From Rotaria socialis (taxonomy: Eukaryota; Rotifera; Eurotatoria; Philodinida; Philodinidae), in NCBI GenBank assembly GCA_905331475.1, contig CAJNYU010003472.1, positions 62,001 to 126,000 on the forward strand: 64,000 nucleotides of DNA. The letters run 5' to 3'. A program made the translations under genes and the position numbers. Each line of letters begins with the position of its first letter. Within the stretch, counting starts at the first letter, position 1. The notes under the pieces were generated by a model that was not told where the DNA came from, did not search any database, and was given only the letters and a program-made list of their open reading frames with translations. Positions 25,650-39,300 of the stretch are shown piece by piece.

Positions 25650-27560
25650 TACTATACTTTTTCTATTTTTGTAAGCATATACGGTAGTTTTATTGAATCA
25701 TATTTGAAGAGATATAAAACAGAATGAGAAGTTACTCTGGCTTCTGATTGAAGAAGAAAGTAAGTGGCGTAGTGCGATATACTAGAGGAAGCTTTTTTAG
25801 CTTTCTCACAAACATTCTAAAACATCACGTAATATAATATTTGCTAAATAATAAATACAGTTTATTGAAGTAAGTAGTATTGACTGTTGTGACTATTGCA
25901 ATCAAAAAGCCTATGGTAAATAATTTTTCAACTAGTTGATGTTATTAAAAGTAAAATATATGCCTTAGAATATAATTTACATGTGCCTGCTTATCTTCAT
26001 CAAAATGAGTGCGTATAATTGTTCAAGGAAGTCGTTTTCTACGGATGTTCATTGTTTGATAGAGTAGAAATGAATAAATAAATGTACGACAAGTAATACA
26101 TAGTCGATCGCTAAATTCATATAAAATTATCAAATGAAAATTCAAATAAACCAATTTTTGAGGCATTCAAAATGAAATTTTTCTCTTCAAATACAAAAGT
26201 CAAGGGTCACATTACAAAACGAATTGACTTTAACAAACAAAGCATTATTATCATATATTTTGAGTCATCCAGTGTATTTGCTTGGCTAGTCTTTTATTTC
26301 ATGTACATTTATATCTATGTCGAATTAGATATCAATCTCCAATCATATGCATCAAGTTTTAATGCATTACTTGTAGACAATTTTTCACTAATACGCAGAC
26401 AAAAATGAAATTTTGTTGTTTTAATGTCATTAGCCAGTAGACAATTATTTTATATTTAGTTCAATTTAAGTCACTTCGGTACGATTTTTACAATGAAATT
26501 TTTGTTGTTTACCAAATAGGAAAACCAGTAATTAAAGTAGACTACTAAAAATTTGATCATTTCTCTTTATAATATAGAAAGCAGCGAAAATTTTATAATC
26601 AAAATAAACATTCATTTAAATATAAATTAGTTTGCTGTTAGTAAAATAAAATACATTTATTTGGCTGTTGTAAGACTTACTTTTCATTAAAGCACTAGAA
26701 ATTATTCTTTAGAACAGAAAATTCCGAAGATGACAAGACTAACGCTACGACGGGATCTTTTTCATTATTCAAATTCATCAACTTTTTATTTAATATATGC
26801 TGTGCTTATATTAAAATTTTCATTGTTTTGTTATATAAGATGATGTCAAGCAAGCATTCGAAACAAAATCAACCTTGGAGTGAAAATAGAACAGCCGTGC
26901 CTTTACATTCTCCTGCACAGGGTGCAAAATAAACTGTACAAGCAATACGTCTTTCAAATCATATTCCTTTTTATGTCTATTTATGTACATAATGGAAGCC
27001 TTCAAAAATCTATGATGTCAGAAGTTTTATTTTTCTTTCATTAGAATCGAAAAGTAATGGTGTCCTGTATATTGATCGATTGAATGGATGTAAAAAAACA
27101 AGCCATTGATAGTTTGTCAAAATACTAATGCAATTCAAGCATTCATTTCACGACTACAAAAAAAATTATACTATTTATAAACTCCTCATGTTCATTGTCT
27201 TAGTTTGATAGAATTCATGTTTTTGTTTAAATTAACCAAAGTAGCTCATTTGAAGTATTCAAAAAATCTGAACATTTATGAGATGACTTCCGCTCACTAA
27301 TTAATTTAATTAGGAAATTTCTACAATAAAGAACAGTCAGAAAATGGTAGAATTTCGACCCATAGTAAACAAAAGCAAATTGAAACCAGAGAGAAACTTT
27401 TGTTGGCTTGACAACCTATGTGGATAGTTTGTCAGATTGAACTTTAAACTATGGTCTCCGAATCTTGTTATGTTTTATACGGACATAATAAATTCAAATT
27501 GGAATTGGAAAAATAATATTTATTTTAATATTTGAACTATATTATTGAAAAAGTTTGCCT

Positions 27561-27644
27561 ATACGCTTTGAATTCCATTCTATGGCCTATGAAAATAAGA
27601 ATATACGCTTTGAATTCCATTCTATGGCCTATGAAAATAAGAAT
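27561..27644. repeat. Exact 42-bp tandem duplication
   Basis: The unit starting ATACGCTTTGAATTCC occurs twice back to back (27561-27602 and 27603-27644) with no difference. Perfect identity suggests a very recent duplication or an assembly artefact. Confidence 0.85.
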
Positions 27645-28400
27645 AATTCTACACTTCTTTTACAATAGGATTTTTCTTTGCATTTTTTAACGACATTACC
27701 ATTGAACGAACAGTATTCTTCTAACCTTTATTGTACTAATATGAATTCAAGATCATAATCTTTTTTTAAATGAACATACCAAATAGAAGCATAAAATTCA
27801 TATTGAATACGAAAAGATTTTCACACATCAATGAAAATTTTCAATCATTAAATTTTCATAAGAAATCACTTGGAAAAGAAACTTTGTTTACTTTTTACAG
27901 CGATAACACCGCAGAAGCGTATTTGTATGATTATGAATCGAAGCAAAATATTCTTAAATTTTAAGTTCTTTTTTTGCTGTTGCTAGGGAAACAAAATACC
28001 AACTAAAGAACATAGTGTAACATGGTGAATTCTATTAAATGAAAATATGATTCAAACGTGAGAGAAAAAAAGTTTAAGAATAGAAAGTAACGAAAAGCAT
28101 CACCCGAAAATGACTGGTTTGTTTTTACTGAAACCGTTAAAATCATTGTACACAGAACGAACCCACTCCCCCTCCCCCATTTGTTGATATGTAAGAGCAT
28201 TTCTTTTTTGTAATATTCATTCGAGACCGTGTCTATGACAGTATCTTTTGTTTATATAGATTTTTTTATATTACTTTTAAAACAAACCTCTGCCTACGTA
28301 GCTTATGTTTGTATACTTTTTCTTCCTCTCTTACCACTGCTTTTTTTGGACTTCTAGATTATAAAGAGAAGAGAAAGAGAACAGAAAAATGAAGGAACCA

Positions 28401-28409
28401 TATATAAGG
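28401..28409 (+). promoter_or_regulatory. TATA box of the PLAC8-type gene
   Basis: TATATAAGG, 109 bp upstream of the ATG at 28510. This fits a start of transcription near 28430 and a short 5' UTR. Confidence 0.5.
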
Positions 28410-28509
28410 AAGCCGATCAGTAGAAACGAGTTGCATTCGATTATTTTAGTGTCACCCGAACGTACATAGCAACTGTATAAAAACTTGTCAATTTAAAACA
28501 AAATCTACA

Positions 28510-28990
28510 ATGTCTCAACCATGGAAAGGTGATGGATTATCTATTTCGATAAGTGAATGATATTCTATTTCAATGTTTCTCTCTTTTTTCAGCCGGTTTA
28601 TTTGGTTGCTTTGAGGATATACCAATATGTTTACTTGGTTGGTGTTGTGGTTGTTATTTATTTGGTCAAAATGCTGAGCAAATCGATGGATCAAACAAAT
28701 TTGCCATGTGTTGTGGTTACGCATGTTTATCAGGTTGCTCTCTCTGTTGTCTCCTTCATAAACCTCGACGAGAAGCTCTTCGTGCTGCCTACAATCTCGA
28801 AGAAAACCCAAGTGACTTCTTGGCTACTTGCTGTTGTAGCGGTTGTGCCGTTTGTCAAGAAGCAATTGAATTGAAACAACGAGGTTTGCCGCGAATCATT
28901 TTTTTAAATAATATTTTCTTATTTTTATTTCTGTTAATATTAGGAGTATCACCAGGTTCACGCATACCAGTTTCTTCTCAACCTCGTTAA
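28510..28990 (+). CDS. PLAC8/cornifelin-type cysteine-rich protein, 3 exons
   Basis: Exons 28510-28528, 28593-28883 and 28944-28990 give 118 aa. The PLAC8 domain fills the protein: AGLFGCFEDIPICLLGWCCGCYLFGQNAEQI, then a Cys-rich hydrophobic stretch (MCCGYACLSGCSLCC), REALRAAYNLEENPSDFLATCC, and CAVCQEAIELKQR. The family occurs in animals (cornifelin, PLAC8), plants (FCR cadmium-resistance and cell-size regulators) and fungi, usually at membranes. The CCGCYL segment corresponds to the conserved CCxxC motif. Introns of 64 and 60 bp. A TATA box lies at 28401-28409 and AATAAA at 29092-29097. The precise role here cannot be inferred. Confidence 0.88.
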
Positions 28991-30088
28991 ATACTATTTT
29001 CACCATTAACAGAAAAAAACATACATTTACGATGCTCGTGAATTTTATCGCCCGTTCTTTTTTTTCCTCATTTTAAATATTGATTGGGCTGAATAAAAAA
29101 TCGCGGCTGTATTGATATTAGATGAACTTTTGCCTGTTTTTAGTGAAAAATACAGTATGAAAATTTTAATAAATAAATTCAACTGAAAAAAAAGAGATTT
29201 GTTTATAGAAATATCGGTGAGATAGTAATAAGGGTAAACTTTGAAGATTGATTTGAACTCGTTCGTTTCGATAAATATTTTTATTTTTCGATATGACATT
29301 CAATTTCTAGAAAAATTTCAGATAATAAAAAGCAAATATTTCTGAATCAAACTATTCTCGAAGATCAAAATAAAAAGTTTTTTTTTTATTTCTCCTCATC
29401 AAAACAAAAAGAAAAGAAAAGCCATAGTAGAGCGAGCAAACAACAAAACCACTCTTCTTACCGATTTCGGATAGAATTCATTGTTTGAGGAAAACAATAG
29501 CCATGGCAACTTTGTCTTTATCATCATTTAGATCATCTCGATAAGGTTTACAGCTCATTGTTTTTAGAAAAAACACGTGCGCGAATATTAATAATCGTGC
29601 TCGGACATGAGTGAAAACAATAGGATTTTCTTGGCGATGTGTTTCGTATAATTCATTATGAAAATGTTTCAATATCTTCAAATGCTAACTAACAATTCAT
29701 TAAAATGATAAAATCATTGTGTAAATATATTAGTAATAACAAATAGACGATGCGAAGTAATATGATTTAGATGAAGAAAATATTATTCTTTTAGCTAATC
29801 TAATGAGACCGTACTGAACGTTTTGAATTCATTTCGATCTACAGCAACACTTTGTTGGCATTGTCTGTGTTGATGAATGCAGTTTACTTGACTATTTGTT
29901 TAAAAGTCGTTATTTTAATTATGTTTTCCATGTCAATATTCATTGAAAAGACGCAAGATTGAAATTATTCTCTATAGAATATTTTTTTTATTATTTAATT
30001 TCCGACGTACTAGTAAAGAAATCGATGAATAAAACAAAATATTAAAAAAGGAGAAAAAAGAAAAGAAATGATAATGTATTTTTCAAGG
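28991..30088. other. Intergenic stretch between convergent genes
   Basis: Holds the poly(A) signals of both neighbours (29092-29097 on plus; TTTATT at 29987-29992, read as AATAAA on minus). No coding signal or repeat ends seen. Confidence 0.5.
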
Positions 30089-33000
30089 TCACAAGCGAGT
30101 AGCACTAAGACCAGCAACAGTATTTGCCTGATTCTTTGGCTGGTTCGACGAGTTTTTAGATTGTTTATCTAATAAGTCGGAGGCTTTTAGTCGAGAAGAA
30201 TTTTCCTTGGGGTTTGTTGCTGCTGCATCTTCACTCATATGTTCACTTGATTTTCTATAGGAATTACTAACATCTGCTGTTGTTAAATCTCTTGGATGAA
30301 GATTAGGATCATTTCGATTCTTTGACGTTGATTTAGGCAATGCTTGAGATGTTAGTTCAATATCATCACTACTTGCTGAACGACGCCATGGACGGACACG
30401 TTCAGCAGCGGTTGATGATTTATCTGATGAATAGAAAACAGAAAGAAAACATTGTTTTCAAAATGAACTCTATTAAATAACAATAATAATTATCGTCATT
30501 TTTATTCTTACCACGCAAATTATTAGGAGTTAACACAATATCAGAATCATTTGATTTTGTTCTCGAATTTTGATTAGGTGTTAATTCTGTTTCTGAATAA
30601 TCATGAATTGATGGCGTAGCTGTTAACGTTGGTGATTGATTAGAATTAGCAGACGGTTTACTAATTGTGCTAATTGCATGCATTTGTTCTCGGGTAAGCC
30701 GTATGGGTACATATCGAAGATCCCGATGATGAGATAATTTTTCGAAACGACTATTGAGTTCATCCTCTACACCAGCTAGTTCGTCTTGATTTCGAAGATG
30801 CATAGTTGCCTATAAATATTCATTTTTTTTCTCGATAGAAATATTCCTCCTATTCAGAGTGTTTATACGAAATTTGAATAAAACTGCCAACTCATAAAAT
30901 CAATCGAGCCAATAGTATAAAGAAATCATTTTTCTCTGCATGCTAATAGTCTAAATAGTGTTCGCTACTAATACAATATTCGATTATTTCTCTCGTGATA
31001 TCGTCATATTCCAAGTTTAACGTTAATATTAACCGATAGAAGTAGATTTTTATGCCCCCCCCCCCCCGCAAAAAAAAATACCCTTATACTATGCCTATTT
31101 AGTATATGAGAGTTCACATATGAGTATTAGTAATGTTTGTTCGTTGTTATATCCTCCCGCCTTCAAACAACCTGACGGACTGTTGAAGTACTTAATGGAA
31201 TAAACACTTGACAAACTTGTTTCTATAGTATTTTTTTCTGAAGCTGTCAGTATTATTATGGTTTTCGTTTTGATTACACTGATATTATTCAAAGAATTAT
31301 GAAATATTGTGAAAAATTAAAATATTTCTTGTGATATACTATATGAATAGAACTAAAGACTCGAACTTCATCTACGTTTTTTAACTGTTTCATGATTATT
31401 ATCTTATATATTCAAGCATGTATTTCTGAGTATTATTTGTACTTAAACAAATATTTATCTTAAATCACAACGTTTCTTTGCACTACCATCGATAGTATTG
31501 GCGATTTACATCTTCATTTCTAAATGCAACTTCAAAATAGGTATTCAATATGGATAGAAAACAATAATGCCATGGAATAGAGGCAATCATTTTTACCTAC
31601 ACGCATCATAGAACAAACAAGAGACGTACTCTAGACACTGAATAGTAGATCGATATTCAAGTGATTAGACCGTTCAGCTTTCTTTTTCTACATTCTTTTA
31701 TAAATAATCTTAAACGTTTTTGGTATATAGATATAGCATATGATAGAATATCTAGCAAAGAATATCAACAGTAAACAGCAATATACTTTACTGCACGGTG
31801 ACTAGTCAAAAGCGTTTATTTAGTCGAGCACTCATATAAATTCACTTACTCTTCGTCTTGCATGAGGAAGATTTGAATCAAGAAAACGATGCATTTTTGC
31901 ATCGTCACGTTGATGGTCAGTTCCCTGGCTTTCGAATAACATTAAATCGGGCACTGTTCGTTGAGGTGAACTGCAAATGAAAATGAAATGAACCATTGAA
32001 AAATGAAATAAACCATTGAGCAAACTTTGGAGTGGCAATGTCTGAAAAATGTCTGGCTCTTCGTTCTGGCCTAAAAGCGTTTTCCGATGGTAACTGCTGC
32101 ATAGCTGTTGAAGATGAATTTGGTATAAGACCTTTCGATGTATCGTGAACTCGCATAGCTGACCGTACATTAATACTTTTAAATTCTTTTAGTAATTTAA
32201 TATCCACTGTTTGTTCTGGCTTTTCACGTAATAAAAAGCGTTTAAAATAATTTCGGTCAAGATTTCGACATCTGAAAAAAAAATATCATATTAAACACAT
32301 CGTTTTTCGAGTTATATTTTCATGTGATTTACTTATCACGTAGTGAATTATTTCCACCGCTGCCAGAAATTTCCTCTAAACAAGTCATAACATGATCCAT
32401 CATCTTTAAAAAACAACAAAGTAGACGAAAGAAATCAATCAAGTATATCTAATTTACACGACTTGTTAATTTAGCTGACATCGTTGGTTCTTCGACTTGT
32501 TTTCGTCTTACATTAAGAAGTTTCACAAGTGGACCAATAGTAATACCCTACGTAGAAAATATGAGAAAATCTTTATAAAAAAAAGTAAGCTGTAGTTTTT
32601 GTTTTAAATTTTACTTGTAGAAAAACAGTAAAAAACACTACGGCTATTGTTGCTGTAACAAATTCTTTTTTTCGTTCAATCTTTGTTTCATCCAGAACAA
32701 GTGCAAGCGCAAATGCAATAGCGCCACGTAAGCCACCATATGACATAATCAACATATCAATACGTGTTAATTCAAGTAAACGCCAACAATTAGCTATATT
32801 AGCAAAGATTATAACGCCTAGAAAACAGAAACGAAATAGAAAAGTCAATCTATCATATTTTATATTCATACCAATAACTCGATAGAGAAGACAGAGAAAT
32901 AATGTCATTAGAACAAAGCCCGTATTCCACGAATGATTATCACTAACTGTTGATAAACCCATAAACATAAATATAATAGTTTCCATGATAGAAGATAACA

Positions 33001-35313
33001 TTTTAATAACATATTCTGTGGTTGCATCGGATTTCTTTGAAATATTAAATGGTATATATTGTTTCATTACCATACCGCAAAAAGTTAAACTAAAAATTTT
33101 ATAGAAGAATTTTATTTCCTAAATAGAATATGATCGACTTACGCTAAAATACCAGATACTGAAAGCATTTCTGATGTAAGATAAGATAAATATGCATAGA
33201 CAAGAATAATCAATGGCTCCAATACAGGTGTGTGTTCAGTGAATTTCGTTGTAAAACATCCAATCACTCCAAATACAATTCCAAGTAGAACACCACCAAG
33301 AGCAACGACAAAAAACGATAGAAAACCCAAAACAATATCCATTACAATTAAATTGTCTTGGCCGATTTTAGCAAATGAATCAAACATACGATATAGAACA
33401 ACTGAAACAGCATCATTGAGTAACGATTCACCAAAGACAACAATATACAACATATCATTAACGTGTATTTCAGTAAATGTTGCTAGTACAGCTACAGGAT
33501 CAACAGCTGATATGAGTGCCGCAAAAACAAGACAAGGTAGCATTTCAAATTTAGTACCACCGTAGATTGGTGTAAATTGAAAACCCCACAATGTAAGACC
33601 AATACATATTGTATTAAATAAAGTATTGACTATAGCTAATAATAATATTGTACCAAGATTGTCAAAAAATGGACGGTTAGGCATAAAATAGCCAGCTTCA
33701 AAAATAATGGGCTATAGGAGAGAATAAGATCAAATCAGATATAAAAATTATGATCAAGGAAATAACTTTCTACAACGAAAATTTTTATAAGATAGAGTCA
33801 GAATATTGACAAATTGATTCGGTTTTCGATGGTGACTTCAACCATATTATCAGTCTCGTTTCGTATCGTATTTTTCTCCGGGAAATAGATTAAATATTAG
33901 TGGAAATTTCTGTTCTAGAAATGCTATTTAAAATTCGCGACTCGATGTTTCGTTCGAACAAGTGTGATGATCTATAACAAAAAAAGTGCTTGAAACGAAG
34001 TGTATATTTTCAAAAAATAATCGGGATCTATTAGAAAATACCCATTTGAATTTCCACAGGAAAAATACTATATGAGTTGAGACTAGTAACAAATTTGAAA
34101 CCAGTACTGACATCTGAGTCGGCGTATCAATTTTGCCAGTTTTTTTAATTTCAATCGAAACAGTCTTAGTCGTCAATTTCTGCCTATTTAAGATCACTAC
34201 AATGGACTTGATAGGTTCATATAACTGCCATTAAAATCCCAGAAAGATACACGAGAAATTCCCGTCGTTAGATAGATCATCTAAATATTGATTCTTGCTC
34301 GATTCATACTATCGTTTGACTGTAGAATACTCATAACATGCTTTGACGCGCAGATGGTTAAAAAGAACGTCTGTTGTTAATATGATTATTCATGACGAAG
34401 ATTCTAATTTCTTTCTATATTTGTTGAATTAACTACTTCAAGAAAAAACCCGAGATATCATTATGAGAATCATACATTAAAATTAACTGCAGCCGATCGA
34501 TAGAGGTCTCTCTAATATTTTGATACACCGTTGATATTTTCAATTTTTTCTAAGTTTCAAGTCTAGTTAAAGGCTCGTACACATATCTATTCTAAAGATC
34601 TCGAACTAGACAAACATAAATTCAATTATTTTTGTTGCATCAGTTCTGCATCTACTAAAAACCCACGTGCTTATAAATACAAGAGAATATTCTTTCCACT
34701 CATGGTATCATTCTGTTGCAATGATTGACAAATTGACGTTTTCAAGTTCTCTTCTCTAAAGTAGATTCTTACTCAATCTTATCTTATCGATATGGATTTA
34801 TGATTCAACCCGAGAGTTCTTCTTTTTCTCAAGACATAATTTCGAAAACACACGGTTATGCCTATACTATATAAAACAAAACAAAAATATTAATTTTTTT
34901 CTTACTGGTAGAAGAAACAAAAAGAATGTATTACTATCGAGTACATAAGCTTTTTGTTCTGCTAAATGAGTGCCATAAAGTAGGCCGCCAACAATAAGAC
35001 CAAGAATAATTAGAAGACAACTTTCAGGAAACTTCTCAGTTAAACGATGTGATAAATGAAAACCTACGAGTAATCATAATGACGTTCGCTTGAAAATAAA
35101 CTATCGATACTTACCAACTTTAGCTAATGAACCAAGTAAAATCCATAATGTAATAGAGTAGACATCAGCTACATGATCAAAATTAAATTCGGCAACATGA
35201 AAACGCGCTTGTTTAGCCTCTTTATGTTGATATGTTTGTTCTATACAACAATATTTGTGAATAAGTAAACCAAGTATGACTATAAGAATAATGTGCTTAT
35301 TATCCTGATACAT
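30089..35313 (-). CDS. SLC9-family plasma-membrane Na+/H+ exchanger, 11 exons
   Basis: Predicted electroneutral Na+/H+ antiporter of the NHE1-5 clade. Exons in transcript order: 35313-35115, 35063-34906, 33711-33143, 33089-32872, 32817-32615, 32547-32458, 32403-32333, 32271-32026, 31970-31850, 30809-30512, 30423-30089 (835 aa). A hydrophobic N-terminal leader comes first. Then HVADVYSITLWILLGSLAKVG, LPPIIFEAGYFMPNRPFF, the ion-site stretch SAVDPVAVLATF and FGESLLNDAVSVVLY. LMTLFLCLLYRVIGVIIF and SYGGLRGAIAFALAL close the transporter domain. The cytosolic tail has DHVMTCLEEISG, as in NHEs that bind regulatory partners, followed by a long Ser/Asn-rich segment. The intron after exon 2 is 1194 bp and that after exon 9 is 1040 bp (with a 13-C run at 31055-31067); the rest are mostly 40-65 bp. 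The exact vertebrate orthologue (NHE2/3/5) is not resolved. Confidence 0.92.
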
Positions 35314-36383
35314 TATTTTAATACAATATTGAACTGAACATGAAGAAGAGTTCTAATATATTGAACAACGCTTTTTGATTGATTTCAAAATCAAGCCTAA
35401 AAATCAGAATAAAGAAATACGAGTGTTAAATGGAGAATTGTTGCCGTTTGCTAAGCAGAACTTTCTATGTTACACAATCCATCATACACTAACAACGAAA
35501 TCTCGAAATGAAAAATACAACAAAAGAGAAAATGTTGGTGATAAAGATCATAAATGACTTTCCTTCTACACAGGTATACATAGAAATGATACCCTTTTAG
35601 AACGAGACACGATATAATGATAATGGCAATAGTAGATTTTTATTTTGCCCTTTTCTTTTCTTCATCAACAGAATCATAAAATCAAATAGATATGGATACA
35701 CATCAGTAGCATGTATTTTCTTCTTAGTTTTCAGAAACACAACATGTGCATAGATGAATTCAATACAAGAATCATATTCCAAGCAAACAATTGATATTCA
35801 AACCATACCATTTACATATTGCTGGCGTTATTTCTCGAAAGGCTTCACTTGTACATGAACAAGTACAAAACAAAAAATTTATTTGATCTTTTTCTCGTTT
35901 TGTTTGCGCAACAAAAATTTGAGCACGTGCAGCTATATCAATGATAACACTTGGAAAGTAGAAGTACGGAAATTAAACAGAAAAAAGATCATCTAGTGAA
36001 GAAAATCATAAGCTGCAATGGTGTAAGACATTCATTGAGGTGAACAAATTTTCTTTCCGTTTATTAAGAACCATATAACGCCCATTTTCATGCGTAATCT
36101 ATGCACGCATCGATGCAAACAAAAAAAAGAATCTTTATGTTTTTCACCTTTTATTTTATTCTTCTTCTCAACCTTGTAGAGATGTATCGCACAATCGATG
36201 TACTTCAAATGTCCAAATAATTATCATATGCCCTTAGACTAAAAACCATAATGATTTGCACGACAATGTTAGATATTTATTTGTTTTTCACTTTGAAAAA
36301 AAACTTATTCAATGGAAAAAATCGATAATATAAATAATAAATGAGAATGTGAATAACAACAACAACAACAACGATAAAAAAAT
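35314..36383. other. Intergenic stretch between exchanger promoter and SEC63 3' end
   Basis: Short ORFs only. A (CAA)n run lies at about 36353-36371, next to the SEC63 stop codon. No gene supported. Confidence 0.5.
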
Positions 36384-39300
36384 CTATTCCTCGTCACTTT
36401 CACTTTCGGTGGCGAATTCTTCATCTTCTGCTTTATTATTTGTTGCTCCTTCTTCATCGCTAAAATCCCATTGAGGATGATTGTCGGTCATTTCTTTTGC
36501 CGCTTGAACATCGAACTAAAATATTATTAAAAGAAAGACAAAGTAAGGGATTACGAGTCATTTTTTTATTTTTCGTAAACTTACTGCAAGATTTTCCATA
36601 ACATCAACATCGAAATATGAATCGGATCTTAATATAACTGAATAAACATAATGACCAGGTATTTTTGGTGCAGAAAATTTTATTTCGATTTCTTCTTTAT
36701 CTTTTAATGTGCATAGATAGACAGGTGCACTAATTAATGAAAAATGTTTCTTATCGGCGACGTATAACCACCAACATTCTTGTTTAATCTAAATATGAAA
36801 ATGAAAATAGATTATCTACTATGTTCATCATTGAACATACTTCAGGATAGAATGGACAAAAGACTCGATGACTAATTTTAGCTTTTGTTTCCAATGTTTC
36901 ACGTTTACGTTGTTGTTGTTGAAATCGCTCGAGAAACGTATCTTCGTCATTGTCGGAGTTTTTTCGTGATTTCTTTAAATTTGTCGAAGGAATTTCTTCT
37001 TCATTATTATCATTTTCACTATTATTCGTTTCGTCTTTGGATGGTTCATGACGTTGACGTAAAGTTGATGGAGAGTCTAAAGACAAAAATGCAACGAATT
37101 TATTGAGTCTTCTTTCAACTTACCATCAGAATGTTTCGATGAATCATCATCTAAATAAGTGAAATAAAAAGAAATTAATTTAAAAATTGAACTACTCTTC
37201 TATTATCTAAGAAAGAACTCTGTCAAGGCGGAGTTTAAAATCTATGGACATAAGAATTTTGCTATTAGAAGGATAACTTATAAATAAAAATTTGAATAGT
37301 AAACAAAATCGATTCAATACGTACCACTTGAATCTTTATCTACTGGTTTCGATTGATTTTTATTGCCAGTAGTGGTCGTAGTAGTAGTAGATGCCGTTGT
37401 TGTTACTTGTTTATTCGATGGATTATGACTCGTTTTTGTTGCGGGTGCGTGTCCTTTCTTTTTTGTCTTTTTCTTTTTATCTGATTTATTGTTCCAACCT
37501 TTTGTTGCGTTCGATGCGGTTGCAGCTGCTTTAGAAGTTTCATTAGTCTAATCGAAGAAAAATAATCGTTTTAATTGTATATAAAAGATTTTTTTTTGTG
37601 TGCAACCTTCTCTCGATTTTCTTTATCGTCTGCTTGCTCTTCATTTACTTCATAATCAATAGTATTCATCGCAGCCAATGTATTTGATCCAAGCTCTTTG
37701 TTAAATACGGTTGACATATTTTCACGTTGTAAATGTATTGTTAATGTAACAACGGCACCTGTTGTTATTATATGTTCATCTTCGTCATCAAATACTAAAT
37801 GGAAAAAAAGTTGGATAATAGTTAAATATGATTATGGATTTTTCGTTTTCAGCTAAGATTAAAATACCTCCACATGATACAGTCATTGTTATATGTGGAT
37901 AAATCGAAAGAACATTCATGATATCATCATACTGTTCATCTGTAATACTACGTAACATGGAACGACGTTCTTCATCGTTCATGGCTGCGAATTGTCGTAT
38001 TGATTTAATGGTTCGCTAAAATAAAAATAGAAGAGCTAATTTTTCAGCAATAAAATATGAATATGAGAGTGATTGTCAACATTTTCGCTTCATAGGAGTA
38101 AGCAATAGGAGGGGGTGAATACTGATTTGTGGATACATTTGTTACACAGTATGCTATGCAATATGAAGAAGATGGGTCAGTTAAGATTTCAATAGTTTGA
38201 CACTGAGCGTTATCGAACATGTGATAGCGAAGTTGGAACAGAGTGTTTCTATGGGCTTCTATCGAACAACATAACGATTGAACTATGGCACTCGTGTGAT
38301 AAACATTAACTTGAAGTGGGCGCGGTAACCAGTCCATCTTCAGTAGTGCGGCCGCGTCGTAGATAGAGTGTTGCTAATTTTTATGCAGTGACAAAAAGAA
38401 GTGTAAAATGGTTAAATAAGAATTTAGTAAAAGGCAGAAATAATTATTTACTAGTAGTTTAGGGCAATTTGTGGATCACATTGGATTAGTGAAGAATTAT
38501 TTAAGGACTTAATGCAAACAATTAGAAGATGAGTTGATAGATTCCAAACAATTGTAGTCGAAAGCTTACCATCGATAAATAAAGTGAATAGATATGAAGT
38601 GATCGAACAATCAAAAGCATCACTCTAACTGGAAATTCGATTTCAAATATTGAGGCGTGTCTATAGAAGTTTTGTATAAATCATATTCATATATATTACT
38701 CAAACAAAAATAGAACATGACGAAATATACTTTCTATTCTAGATTTTATCTTCGAAAGTTAAATTTACGTTTATTCAGAAGAGAAGAAAAAATACGATAA
38801 TTCTCAACATGCTGAAACTTATGATCGATTAGACAAAATTCTGCATAGGTTCGTACAGAATGAGAGAGATTAAATTTCGTACCTTTTTTGTTTCAAAAAA
38901 TCTTAGCTGACTCTCAGTTATGTGTGGTAATTGAAGTAGAGGACTTTTCAAATTCCCTAATGCTTGTATGATCATTGGCGACAGTTTCATTGTATTTTCA
39001 ATTGTATCAAGACGTGGCGGATTTTTCACTAAGAAAAAAAAAGACAGAATTTTTTTTTCTTCTTCTTTGAAATCGAAACTTCTTACATCTTCCAACATGT
39101 CCCAAAGCAACAAGTTGAGCTTCAATATTAATCATTTCATTGATTAAATATGGAGATTTCTTCACAATATATCGCTTATCTAAGAAGAAAATTATAATAA
39201 ATAAATCTTGGAAAAGAAATTTTTTCTTTACCTTTATCAAGATCATCACTTAACGTCGTAAGTCGTGCAAGATGAGCATGAAGAAGTGTACGTGATTTTA

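Larger units (their letters stand above)
25652..28509. other. Intergenic stretch, no supported gene
   Basis: Strongly AT-rich DNA with short ORFs lacking family resemblance, an exact 42-bp tandem duplication at 27561-27644 (listed separately), and at its right end the promoter of the PLAC8-type gene. Confidence 0.5.

Noticed and set aside
33230-33565. 111-residue plus-strand ORF
   Set aside because: Antisense shadow of the largest Na+/H+ exchanger exon.
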